A stretch of 64,000 nucleotides of DNA from Camellia lanceoleosa (lineage: Eukaryota; Streptophyta; Magnoliopsida; Ericales; Theaceae): positions 8,477,273 through 8,541,272 of the forward strand of contig CM045767.1 in the NCBI GenBank assembly GCA_025200525.1, read 5' to 3'. The notes beneath the pieces were generated by a model. It had not been told where the DNA came from and ran no database searches. It saw only the letters and a list, made by a program, of their open reading frames with translations. Shown here piece after piece: positions 11,690 through 21,843 of this stretch (the first letter of the stretch is position 1; every line of letters starts with the position of its first letter). Position numbers and translations under genes: made by a program.

Positions 11690-13107
11690 CAATAAACTAG
11701 GGGCATGGATGAGTCAAGTGTCGATTCTCTGTCTCCTTCTCGTACCTGTAGAAGTCTCTGTAACCAAAGTCAGCCTAATCTATTCCTCATCCTCGAGCCA
11801 AGCCAAGTACTCACTAGGAACGATGTAATTGAAATTCAGGGCAGGAGTCAAAAATTCTCTCATGCTCCAAGCAGTAAGGTATCGAGGAAAGTACGAACTA
11901 CGAATGAGAAATGGAGCTGGGTACTTTATCCCTTTATCTGGACAAGTCTAATCATGTTTAAACTGGTATATGAACCTGAATGGAAAATAGAACACACTGT
12001 GTGTAAGGCCAATCAACTATATACCTGGTTGCCGGGACATGCTGTAACTCATCGTAGCCAAGTTAAGCCAAGGGCTATGCCAAGCAATGTCAATTGTAGA
12101 CTTGCTGCACATCCAGTGGCACCATATTCCCTCTGAGGAGAACTCTACTAGTTATGAGCGAAGAGAGTAAGTTCTGGCCAAGTAATCAGGGCAGTGGTCC
12201 ATTACTTTCAACTTATCCATCAACCACACCTGAGGACGGAAGGAAAATAAGAGAGAACAAAATAATAGAGAGATGTACGTTGAGGGAAAAGTAAGAAAAG
12301 GGTTTCGAGAGAAAAATAGAGATTGAGTGCCAAGTGATGTGAGAATCATAAATAAGAAGGGCGGAAAAAAAATACCTGGAGAAATAATGGACTCCCCGCA
12401 AATCGAGTAGTCTCTCGTCGATGAAAAGCATCTAAACCTGTCAAAGTCTCGGCCAACACTAAGCCCATACAACTCTTACCCTCTTTAAGGCATTGGGCTA
12501 CTTCAATCAGTTTAATGCTAGCTTCACCGTGACTAAGGGCAAGAAGGAAGTGTGTAAGTAAGCATAAGTAGAGGGCATGCTGACGATAACCCCGCCAAAG
12601 GAGGTTCTCTTTATCATCGGTAGTGGAAAACCGACTAATCAAATCCGGAATGTCTAATTCTCCATTGTGAGCCAAGGATCGAGCCTTTTGCAAAGTAAGC
12701 CCACACATCCGTCCTAAAGCTTGAGCATGGCCAAAACGGGGTTGAAGCATGATTTCTTTATCACGTTGAGATTCCATCAATGCTTGAAATTCTTCAAGTG
12801 TCGGACACATCTCTTGTGAACCAAAGCGAAATACATGTGTGATTGGATTCCAACACCGAGCAGCGACATGAAGAAATGGAAAACAGAGTGAAGTACGGCT
12901 CAATGGAAAAAGAGTGTTTTGGTCGAAACCACAAAAGTTTACCTTTTTCGAGCCATCCAAAGTGGTTTTCCAGCCTTGGAGCCTATGGATGGGCAACACC
13001 TCTATTTTGAGAGCAAAATGTGAAAGACTTGCTTTTCTGCTAGAAACAACAGTATGGGAGCACCATTTATAGGATTTGAGATGGAGTAGTGGGTGATAGC
13101 TGGACAC
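11690..13107 (-). pseudogene. Plant mobile domain (PMD) gene remnant, two exons (copy 2)
   Basis: Exon 1 (13,107-12,376) is open and carries PMD signatures: FPFLHVAARCWNPITHVF, LEEFQALMES, GHAQALGRMCGL, RQHALYLCLLTHFLLA and EGKSCMGLVLAETL. It ends at a good donor (CAG then GTATTT). A 146-bp intron follows, with acceptor CCTCAG at 12,230. Exon 2 (12,229 to about 11,690) encodes WLMDKLKVMDHCPDYLARTY, then PAPFLIRSSYFPRYLTAW and LTPALNFNYIVPSEYL, interrupted by at least four in-frame stops. It is antisense to the retrotransposon PPT and LTR downstream, the arrangement of antisense extra ORFs in Tat elements. The start is uncertain; the domain is unmistakable but the gene is dead or dying. Confidence 0.75.
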
Positions 13108-14239
13108 TCACCAAACCACTCGTAAAGGTTCGGTCGTACCTCAATGGGGTCCAGCCGTGCCTACTGAGGTTCGGCCGTACGTCAGTGGTGGGCTAGACAG
13201 TGCACTTGTCTTGTGGTTGTGGTGGGCCAAAAGGCTTCTCTTTGTCCTCTTGTGTTGTGGACGTATTTTCAGTCATGTTTTGCTTATACCAAGTCTGGTG
13301 TAATAGTTTTGAATTGTTTCCATTATGTTTTCTTGTTATCGAGTAGAATTGTACATTTTGTCCGGTTGTAAGTTGTTATCTGATTTATGAATCAAGCACA
13401 AGTATCTGGAAGATTATCATACAATTGTTGTTCGTTCATCATATGCAAACACAATACAAGAAATTCGCAAGAAGAGATCATCCACACACAAAAACAAAAA
13501 CTTGTTTTTATAAACTAGTGGGTCTAACCCCGATCATTGTTTTACAAAATAAAACATAAAACAAAAGAAAGGTTTTCAAAAACAATGAGACTCCCTGAAG
13601 CTAGTGTTTAAAACTACAAAGCAAAAAAATATATAAATAAAATTTTATAAAAAAAAAACAAAAAGAAAAAAGGGGGTTGTTTTCTTTTATTCATATAAAA
13701 TGTGTTTTTTATGTTATTTGAGTATATAAATAAATAAATATTATAATATATATATATATATAAACAAATCAATTTGTTTATTTTGAGTTGAATAATAATA
13801 GTAATAAATGATAATAATACTACTAAGTAAATAAGTACATAAATAAAAGAAAGAATTTTGTTTATTTTATTTTGTTCCAATAATCCGTAGAGTTGGTATT
13901 TTGTCCCGTACCTGTTGCTCTGTTTGGGTCCATTTTGTGTCTAGTTTTGGGTCTTTTTATCAAGTTTTGTCAGTTTTTGTGTCCATTTTATGTGCATTGT
14001 TCGGAATTCGGAATTGCATAAAAAGTGTCTATTTTATGTCCATTATTCGGAATTGTTATTCGGAGTTTCATAAAAAACAAAAAAAAACTTGTTTTATTGA
14101 TCACATTTGTACAAAATACATACAAATAATAATAAAAGAAAAACAAAAAAAAAAAGAGAAAAAAACAAAACAAAAACAAAAACAAAAACAAAAAATATAT
14201 ATATATAAAATTTAAAAAAAAATGAGAGAGAGAGAGAGG
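13108..14239. other. AT-rich noncoding spacer
   Basis: The segment contains low-complexity A/T runs, an AT dinucleotide tract at 13,746-13,762 and paired TTCGGAATT words near 14,000-14,060. I see no coding region, RNA gene or clear element boundary. Confidence 0.5.
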
Positions 14240-14814
14240 GATCTTTTTCTTCTTTCTTCTCCGGCAACGGCCACACACCAACCTCTGATGACGACCACAC
14301 GCCGACCTCACTTGCTTGACTCTCCTGTTGATTTCTACCTCTTGGTTTCATCTGAGGAAACCCTCGAAGGCCCTGCATCAGTGCTTACAGGACCACCGAG
14401 AGGGTTGACTCCCTGTTGGCTGTCAAAAGCAAAATACAAAGTTGCTCCAAATCGGGCCATGACGGTAGCCTTTCGTTTCAATTCTTTGTTCTCCGCCTTC
14501 AGCGTGCAAATCTTTGATCACTCATCTTTGTACATGTGTTAGAGTAGAGAGAGTTGGGAGTTCAACTGTTGTACCTCATTTGTTCTATTCTGCAGCTGGT
14601 GAGACAACGTGGAGACCGCAGTCATTGTCACCATGCAAGACTTCAGCGTTTAATGGTTGGCCTCAATGTCAGATTGAACTGCCATTATTTGCTCGATTGA
14701 TAGCATAGGAAAGTTAAGAGGAGTAAAAGTAGGAGCAGGGGCACTCGGTCCAACAGAGCTTATAGGATCATTCAGGTCCAAAAACAGAGTGAGGGGATGA
14801 AATGAGGAGGCCAT
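14240..14814 (-). pseudogene. Degenerate coiled-coil ORF remnant
   Basis: On the minus strand an ATG at 14,814 opens a frame starting MASSFHPLTLFLDLNDP and then SIEQIMAVQSDIEANH. After a stop come [19 protein letters not shown] and LKAENKELKRKATVMARF, both rich in heptad-like leucine and charged residues. At least five in-frame stops are present. It lies upstream of, and in the same direction as, the PMD remnant, so both may be parts of the antisense coding region of one element. I do not recognise a named family. Confidence 0.4.
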
Positions 14815-14919
14815 GTGTAAGAGTTGAGATGTATAAAAGAAATAAGGGTTAGAGAAATGGCAGAGAGCAGACCGATTTCTGTCTCCCTGAGTCTCTCTGT
14901 TCTGTCTCTCTCACAGAGG

Positions 14920-15062
14920 AAACGAAGAAGAAGACAGAAGAGAATGAAGAAGACAGAAGAGAATGGAGAAGAAGAAGAAGGAAGAGGAGAAGAAGATAGG
15001 GACAGAGAAGAAGGAGAAGAAGACGAGAGAGACACAGACAAAGAGAGAGAGAGAGAGAGAGC
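14920..15062 (+). repeat. GAA/GAGA microsatellite tract
   Basis: A long purine strand made of GAAGAA, AGAAGAAGACAGAAGA and finally (GA)n. Both strands are open only because of the skewed composition. Confidence 0.7.
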
Positions 15063-15210
15063 TGAGGCGTTTGTCGGCCGGCTAACGCAAAAGGCGAGGC
15101 CTCGTGTCAGACACGGTTCTCGAAGGAAGAGAGAAAGGCGGGAGAATTGTATACATATATGTATATGTATTGTATATTTATGTATTATATACATATTTGT
15201 CTGAATTTTT

Positions 15211-15590
15211 GTTACAAGAGTGGCTTTGGCTCAGTGGTTGAAGGCTGAAAGGTTGAGCCCGAGGTCGGGGGTTCAAACCCCACAACAATTGTTTCTTTTG
15301 TTTTGTTTTAGTTTTATGTATATATGTCTCATATCTATGTATATAATTTTCATTTGCATATCTTGTCACAGGAGTGCCTTGGCTCAATGGTTGAGGGACC
15401 AAGGAGTTAAACCCGAGGTAACCCCACAACAATTGTTTCTTTTGTTTTGTTTTAGTTTTATGTATATATGCCTCATATCTATGTATATAATTTTCGTTTG
15501 CATATCTTGTCACAGGAGTGGCTTGGCTCAGTGGTTGAGGGACCAAGGAGCTAAGCCTGAGGTTAGGGGTTTGTAACCCCTTATCCCCAC
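15211..15590 (+). repeat. Three tandem SINE-like (tRNA-derived) units
   Basis: Three copies, spaced about 145-152 bp, begin AGGAGTGGCTTGGCTCA or a close variant with GTGGTTGAGG, resembling a tRNA A-box region. The first also has GGGGGTTCAAACCCC, a strong B-box inside a stem. The B-box is lost in the second and altered in the third. The AT-rich spacer ACAACAATTGTTTCTTTTG plus a TATATG-containing stretch is conserved between units. This looks like an RNA-polymerase-III-type SINE head amplified as a tandem array. Confidence 0.55.
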
Positions 15591-15794
15591 ATCCATACAT
15601 TTTGTGTTTTCTTTTTGCGTGTTTTGCGTACATATACCGTATATATCTCTTGTATATATTTGTGTACATATCAGTATATGTATAGGCGTACGGTAATTTG
15701 AAGAGAAAAAAAAAACAAAACAAAATTCAATCAAAAATCAATCAAATCAAACAAAAAACAAAGAAATCACTCTACCATACCTTCTTCTACTCAC

Positions 15795-16200
15795 GAAAAG
15801 ACATGTTTGGACTTCAAAATTAGAATTTCATGTTTATCCAATCAAAAGATCTTCAATCTCAAATTTCACTATTCCTCCTCTCGCGAAAAGACACGTTTGG
15901 ACTTCACTATCCCTCCTCTCGCGAAAAGACGTGTTTGGACTTCACTATTCCTCCTCTCGCGAAAAGACGGGTTTGGACTTCACTATTCCTCCTTTCACGA
16001 AAAGATGTGTTTGGACTTCATGCGTTTGGACTTCACTATTCCTCCTCTCGCGAAAAGATGCGTTTGGACTTCACTATTCCTCCTCTTGCAAAAAGACACG
16101 ATTGGACTTCACTATTCCTCCTTTCGCAAACGAAGCGATTGGATTTCACTATTCCTTCTCTCGCGAACGGAGTGATTGAATTTCACTATTCCTTGTGTGA
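15795..16200 (+). repeat. 38-bp minisatellite in a retrotransposon 3' region
   Basis: About ten copies of a 38-bp unit with CTCGCGAAAAGACG, TTTGGACTTCACTATT and CCTCCT are present, decaying to the right. It lies 300 bp upstream of a PPT and LTR start, the same relative position as the 55-bp array at 5.75-6.43 kb but with an unrelated unit. Confidence 0.85.
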
Positions 16201-16424
16201 AACACGGTTGGATTTGTTTTGCTCTGATTTATGCTTTCGTTCAGTGTCACATCGTTGTCTTGGTTGTATTTCATTGCATGATCATAAGTTATGTTTTACA
16301 TATCATTTTGCATCTTGCTCCTAAACTATGCAGGTTTGATTCCTTGCAACGGGATACGTAGGAAATCCTCAAGTTCAACCAATTGTGTGTGCATTTGTTT
16401 GTTTTTTCCAAAGTCTTACGATCT

Positions 16425-16502
16425 TGTCAAATGGGTCATCTTCGGGCTTTGACATTCACTCACGTCGTAAAATGACTTCGAGCTCTGTCAATGAAGAGCA
16501 AC
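16425..16502 (+). promoter_or_regulatory. Second pre-PPT block and polypurine tract
   Basis: GGGCTTTGACATTCACTC, GACTTCGAGCTCTGTCAA and AATGAAGAGCAAC precede TGTAGACACC. The block matches 6875-6955, so both are 3' ends of related Tat/Ogre-type elements. Confidence 0.75.
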
Positions 16503-16523
16503 TGTAGACACCCCAATTTTGCC
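16503..16523 (+). mobile_element. Stub of an LTR (first ~20 bp)
   Basis: TGTAGACACCCC is the family LTR start, but similarity to the 4-kb LTR ends after about 20 bp, where membrane-protein gene sequence begins. The rest of the LTR is missing. Confidence 0.6.
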
Positions 16524-17065
16524 TAATTTGCTCGAACAATTTGTTTTACATGCGTCCTTGCTTATAATTCTTGCAGTTACTACCTTGTTTTATTTTCGCA
16601 AGAGAATTAAAATTGCAATTAGTGACAATTTCAACTCACAGACAATCACAAATTCATTTGATTGGGTGCTAAACAAGTTCAACTCTGTAAGAGGTTAGGT
16701 GCAAGACAATTTAAACTCATAGGCAATCGCAAATTCATTTGATTGGGTGCAAAACAAGTTCAACTCTGCAAGAGGTTGGGTGCAAAACAATTTAAACTCA
16801 CAGAGAATCGTAAATTCAGAGTTGAACTTGTTTCACACCCAATCAAATGAATTTGCGATTGTCTATGAGTTTAAATTGTCTTGCACCCAACCTCTTGCAG
16901 AGTTGAACTTGTTTAGCACCCAATCAAATGAATTTGCGATTGTCTATGAGTTAAAATTGTCACCAATTGCAATTTTAATTCTCTAGCGAAAATAAAACAA
17001 GACAGCAACTGCAAGAATTATGGGCAAGGACGCATGTAAAACAAATTGTCCAAGCAAATTTGGGA
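16524..17065. repeat. Inverted duplication of a membrane-protein gene fragment (hairpin)
   Basis: The left arm (16,524 to about 16,785) is repeated as its reverse complement at about 16,819-17,065, with a ~35-bp loop. Each arm contains the coding stretch for FVLHASLP followed by about two tandem ~82-bp units holding CATTTGATTGGGTGC and AACAAGTTCAACTCTG. The right arm overlaps the end of the minus-strand gene fragment at 16,983-17,342. The ~82-bp unit resembles the C-terminal codons (SNAIDWVQDKFSS) of the related exon at 62.3 kb. Because both arms carry the doubled unit, the tandem duplication came before the inversion. Confidence 0.8.
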
Positions 17066-17342
17066 GAAGAATTGAGGACAAAGAGGCACAAGAAAACGTT
17101 ACGGAGATGAAAAGAAGATAGCTCAAGATTTGAGAGCAAGTTTCACCGTCGAATGTCCTTGCAATCATAAGTCCCAGAGTCGGCCAGTAGATGATTGTGG
17201 CAAATAAGAAAGCCCACAAGTTTGGATGGTGTGTTTCCATTGGGCTCAGTGTCTTGCCAATGTATGTCAAATCAAGAACGGTCAATAGCAATAAATTCAT
17301 GCATCCAAAACAAAATAAATAAATAAATAAAACTGCTTTCAA
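16983..17342 (-). pseudogene. Fragment of a small multi-pass membrane protein gene
   Basis: A 119-residue frame on the minus strand is strongly hydrophobic, with segments LWAFLFATIIYWPTLGLMIA, ILSYLLFISVTFSCASLSSI and FVLHASLPIILAVAVLFYF. It aligns along its length with the exon at 62.3 kb: HPNLWAFLFATIIY with ENMWTFFIAICIY, and LPIILAVAVL with LPIILAGILL. A plausible native start is the Met at MNLLLLTVLDLTYIGK. The frame ends at TAG just where the C-terminal part has become the inverted array, so the C-terminus is lost or rearranged. I do not know the function of the family. Confidence 0.55.
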
Positions 17343-17446
17343 AAACTTTTAACAAAAAATGAGAACTAGGCCGATATGTTGTTGACAGAGTTGCCACGTT
17401 GAGAGTGAACGAGAAATACAGTCTCAAACCGTCTCTCTCTGTTTGT

Positions 17447-17456
17447 GTCTTTATAA
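17447..17456 (-). promoter_or_regulatory. Possible TATA box upstream of the membrane-protein fragment
   Basis: On the minus strand CTTTATAAAG lies about 110 bp upstream of the open frame and is followed by a CT-rich stretch. It could be the original promoter; nothing else supports it. Confidence 0.25.
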
Positions 17457-17459
17457 AGT

Positions 17460-18640
17460 GGAAAGGAGAGTTGATGCCACTAACCTACGTGCGCACACTG
17501 CGCACGTTAGGCCATAGCTTCCTTGAGTTTTTCATAGTAAAGTTGAACAAGAAGGGCATGTTTGTTTGGCCTCTTAGGGGGTGGGATTAGATTAATAATT
17601 CCATGGGTCTCACCAAACCCATGTTTGGTTGTGTTATATGTTAAGGGACTATGAGTCTTAGGATTTCGGCTTAGAAGGGACATCAAAAATCATAATTTAA
17701 CTTAATTTTTAGTTGATGGTAAAACTAAAAATTAGTGCGATGCAAAAGTTATTTTAAATATAAGGTCAAGTTAACTAATTATTATCTTTATTGTTATTAA
17801 TTTATTTTATGTATGAATAATTACATATATATACCCTCATAAAATATGAGAACAAAATTATATTAAGATGCACACACACAAAAAGATATAGTGAGGATGA
17901 GAAAGAAATGAGAGAAAAGTGAATAAATAATATATAGAGGCTATTAGATATTACATGTGTTTTTCACTGTTTTAAATAATTAAATTTCAAGGCAGTATAT
18001 TACTAGTTGTTATTAATTGTGTAATAATTATGTGTCGTATAAGAAGTGATATAAAACAGTGACAAAATATTAGTAATATATAACATTTATCTACTAAAAA
18101 AAAAATAGCATAATTAAATATTTAAAGTGATAAATTAAATTTTTTCTTATAAAAAAATAAAGAAAATAGTGATATAAAAATTTCAAGATATTATTTGCAA
18201 TAAAATTTTTTATTAGAGGCAGAAGAATAATTTATCAAAAGTTGAGGTAGGTAGGTGACCGTGCCCATCGCCAAACAGCAATCACTGTAGCCACCTTTTA
18301 TCCCATGAAGGCCTCATAGCAATGGAGTGAGGTGTCGGAAGACGGCATGGGATTGAGGAGATGCATTCAACTCTTTCTCACTGTCATAATAAAATCATGC
18401 ATCTATCTCCAAAACAAAAATAAAACAACACTACTTTTATTAGATTAATAAAAGATTTATAAACTGCAGGTGAAAACGACATGTCGTTAAAATAATGTGA
18501 ATTGTGAATTGTATAAAAATGAAATGGTTGATGGATGAGAGACTCACCTCTGATTTTGTGATTGCAATGAAGATGAAAACATGAGTAGCAGTAGTAAGCC
18601 TCTCTGTTTGTTTGGTTGGGGATGACGATCTCCTCTCCTC
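17460..18640. other. AT-rich intergenic DNA
   Basis: No coding sequence, RNA gene or clear transposon end is visible, apart from short hairpins and A/T runs. Confidence 0.5.
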
Positions 18641-18689
18641 TGATGACGATTTCCTTTTCTCTCTTATCTTCTAGTAGTCAGTCTCCGCT

Positions 18690-18875
18690 TGGTGATGAAG
18701 GTTGCTATTATATGTAGGGGTGATGAAGGTTGTTATCGTTTATTTTTTAGCAGGGGTGTTGAAGTTTTTTTTGTTCAACAAAGGGATGGATGAAAATTGC
18801 TATTTGTTCATGCACAGGGGTGTAACTATTATGCGCAGAGGTGATGAAGGTTGCTATTATGCCCAGAGTACCATT
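18690..18875 (+). repeat. Degenerate GGTGATGAAGGTTGCTATTAT repeats
   Basis: Four to five variants of GGTGATGAAGGTTG with CTATTATG are scattered in tandem. The one frame across them is unsupported as a gene. Confidence 0.5.
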
Positions 18876-19368
18876 TTTTTGGTTTTGAACTAAGGGGGTT
18901 GAGGTGGTTGGTGGAGGCACTTGTATTTGGGAGATCTGGGTTTCACATCATTCCCATAACTTTTGAAAAATTATATTTTTGTTTTTTTATAAAAAAAATT
19001 ATTTTAATTTAAAATAATTATTTCATTATGTTATGAAATTTTTATATTACTATTTTTTTAAGTTTTAATTAATTAATTTTTATATAAGCTGGTTGCTCTT
19101 TTGACCTAACTGATTAAGCTAAACCATTTTTTGTTTGAATGATTTGCTAATTTAACCATGATTTTAATGATTTTACATGTTACGATGATTTTTTCTTACT
19201 CGTTAAGTTTTTAAAATTTCTTTAATTATTTCCCTTTCAAAAATCAATATGATAATTTTTTAAAATTCATATATTTTTATTCTAAAATAGTGAAGTATTC
19301 TGATTATGCCATTTTTTTTTATAACAAAGCATAATTTTAATTATTAATCATTAATACAACAATTTTAA

Positions 19369-19544
19369 TCTATCTATACTATATATTATAGTAAAGGAAC
19401 ATTTGAAAGAAAACCCTTAAACTTATATATAAAATTTTATTTACATGAGACAAAATATAAAAAAAAAAAAATTGAATATAATTATTATTTTTTAATGAAT
19501 AATATATTATTTTATCCTGTACGTAGCATGGGTGATATACTAGT
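19369..19544 (+). mobile_element. Very short Helitron-like element (176 bp)
   Basis: It begins TCTATCTATACTATATATT, typical of plant Helitron 5' ends, and finishes GTAGCATGGGTGATATACTAGT, typical of 3' ends closing in CTRRT. The host bases are A on the left and T on the right, the expected AT target. The subterminal hairpin (CCTGTAC/GCATGGG) is decayed. It encodes nothing and would be non-autonomous. Confidence 0.55.
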
Positions 19545-20294
19545 TCTTATTAAGAGAATGATATGAGTATAACAATGATACTATTAGAAAATTGCAAATC
19601 AATGTACCTTCACAAAATATTTACAAATTTATAGAAAAAATTAATTATTGAAGTTGATAAAATTTACCATTGATTTAATTTTTTTTTTTTAAGACATACG
19701 CCGTAGTTTTTTCAAAATTAATCACATCTCAAACCCATGTACACTAAAAAAAATTTAAAAAGAGAGCGCATACTTACCTCTAGTATAAGTGAGAGGGGGA
19801 AGCTCTTTGATAGCAATAGCATCCAATAGGGGTCTACAAGTAAGGTCCTCTTGAACCCAGGGTTATGAAAATTGACCTTAACAACCTTAGAACTAGCCAT
19901 GAAAGCCCACCCAAAAGTACCACCACCATCATTACTATACAAGGTCTAAATTGAAAGATCAGCAGAGAGACTAGAAGCAGAGACTCTCAACATCTCATCA
20001 AGTGCACAAGTTCTTGTGGCTCCAAAGGTGAGATTTTGAGAGATTGATGCTTCATTTCCTAGCCTCCCTGTGTGGGCGCCACATGGAATGGCAAAGTAAA
20101 AGCCACCTGGTTAAGGCCCACCTAACATGTACTCAACTAAGCCATTGATTTCCCAGTTGGGTAGTGAGTGTTTTCCTTTGATCACTGTTTTGTTGAGGTT
20201 TGGTGGTATGTCAAAGTCTCAATTTGCAAGAAGTCCTGTGGAGAGAGAGTGTTCATAATTAATGACACCTAATTAATAAAATGTAGTCTAAATT

Positions 20295-20825
20295 TGGACT
20301 TGTTTGGTGTTTTTCTACCTAAATTAAAAGTTAATAATTAGATAAAAAGGTTGGTTGTCACCAAAAAAAAAAAAAAAATTAAAAATCATTCAAAATCTGT
20401 GATTGGTTTCAATTTTCTAAGTTTTTTTGTTTTTCATATTTTATTGTTTGTAGTAAATATTTTTAAAATTTTAAACAATTTTTTTTACCTTTTTAGATGC
20501 ACTTTACTTAGATATATCTAAAAAGTAAAATATTTGTTAAAAATAATTTTAAAAATCAATAAATACACAATAACACAAAAAATATATTGAATTTTTTTTT
20601 CTGGTTTTTGTATTTTTTGGTATTTAGTGAATTTTTTAAAGATTTTTTTTCACAAATATTATGTTTTTTAAGTGTATTTATGTTAGGTGTATTTAAAAAT
20701 TAAAAAAATATTACTTAAAATATTTTAAAAATTCAAAAAAAAATAAAATAAAAATACAAAAAAACAAAAAAAAAATCAATTTTCTAAAAAATAAATCCCG
20801 AATTACGAAACCAAACAAGACGTCA
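20295..20825. repeat. AT-rich foldback repeat in the DUF642 pseudogene intron
   Basis: It is bounded by GTTTGGTGTTTT on the left and AAACCAAACAAG on the right, with internal TTTAGATGCACTTTACTTAG and TTAGGTGTATTTAAAAATT. Similar sequence recurs at 22,533-22,927 and 31,850-32,190, so this is a dispersed MITE-like family with degenerate inverted repeats. Confidence 0.45.
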
Positions 20826-21173
20826 TAACAAAGTTAAGAAATAACAAAAAATAAAGACAAGTTGTGAAATGGGCACTAAAGGTAAAGGTAAATGCACTTA
20901 TTTCTGAACTTTCAATTTTTATGTTCTATTTTTTTAAACTTATTTAATTTATTTATGTTTGATAAGTAGAAACTGCAACAAAAGATTCTAGAGTCTAGCA
21001 TAAATTTTCAAAATAAAAAAAGGAAAAATTACAGGTAGCCTTTTAGAAAATTTTACATTTTTATATTCTACTAAGACGAAAAAAAAAAGTAAGGACTTTT
21101 TTATTTTTAATGAACCTTTTAGAAGATTTTTTCAATTTTTTTGTTGAAAAATGATCCGTTGCTTGAAATTGTT

Positions 21174-21843
21174 GGCTCGAAATTGGCCCGAATACCCAAA
21201 ACGATGTCATTTTGGGTTTTTTTTTTCCCTTTTCTTTCTTTCTCTATGCGTTCAAATACAAAGGGAAGAGACGAGGAGACAGAGAGAGAGAAGAGAAGAG
21301 AAGAGAAGAGAAGAGAAGAAGGAAGATCGGCCCCTCTGTTTTCTCTAATTTTTTTTTTTTCCCTTTCTAGTAGATCTGGATTTGAGGTTGAAAGGGAAAT
21401 TTTTTTTTTTTTTTTGTTGATGAAGATGATGAAGATGTTGTTGCAATTTGTTGATGAAGATGTTGATGATGTTGATCCAAATCTGCAGACCTAAGGAATT
21501 TTTTTTTTTTTTTTTGTTGATGAAGATGAAGATGATGATGATGATGATGAAGACGATGATGATGTTGTTGCAATTTGTTGATGAAGATGTTGATGATGTT
21601 GATCTGGATCTGCAGACCCAGATCTTGTTGATGTTGATGAACAAAAAAAAATTTGTTCAGAAAAAAATTTGTTGATGTTGATCAACAAAATTTTTTTTTG
21701 TTTTTTTGTTGATGAAGCCCAGCAGCGCAACAGACCCTTCTTCTTCTTCTTCTTCTTCTTTCTTCTTCTTCTTCGTCTTCAAAAAAACAACGAAAAAAAA
21801 AAAAACACAAACGACATCGTTTTGGTGTCGGGCCATTCGAGCC
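21174..21843. mobile_element. TIR element with trinucleotide-repeat interior
   Basis: The left end GGCTCGAAATTGGCCCGA then ACCCAAAACGATGTC pairs with the right end GACATCGTTTTGGTGTC then GGGCCATTCGAGCC, making ~40-bp terminal inverted repeats. The interior has (AGAAG)n at 21,287-21,320, two copies of a ~100-bp GATGAAGATG-rich unit at about 21,412-21,620 and (TTC)n at 21,741-21,780. It encodes no transposase, lies in the intron of the DUF642 pseudogene and is likely a non-autonomous DNA transposon. No clear target duplication is seen. Confidence 0.5.

Noticed and set aside
13614..14378. Hydrophobic AT-rich open frames
   Set aside because: Phe/Leu/Ile-rich peptides from A/T runs; no start context or family.
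14772..15204. Long open frames on both strands at the GA-rich tract
   Set aside because: Low-complexity Arg/Glu- and Ser/Leu-rich peptides come from a purine microsatellite.
15211..15300. Possible tRNA gene because of A-box and B-box motifs
   Set aside because: No acceptor stem or anticodon arm could be formed, and the unit is repeated in tandem; SINE-like is a better fit.
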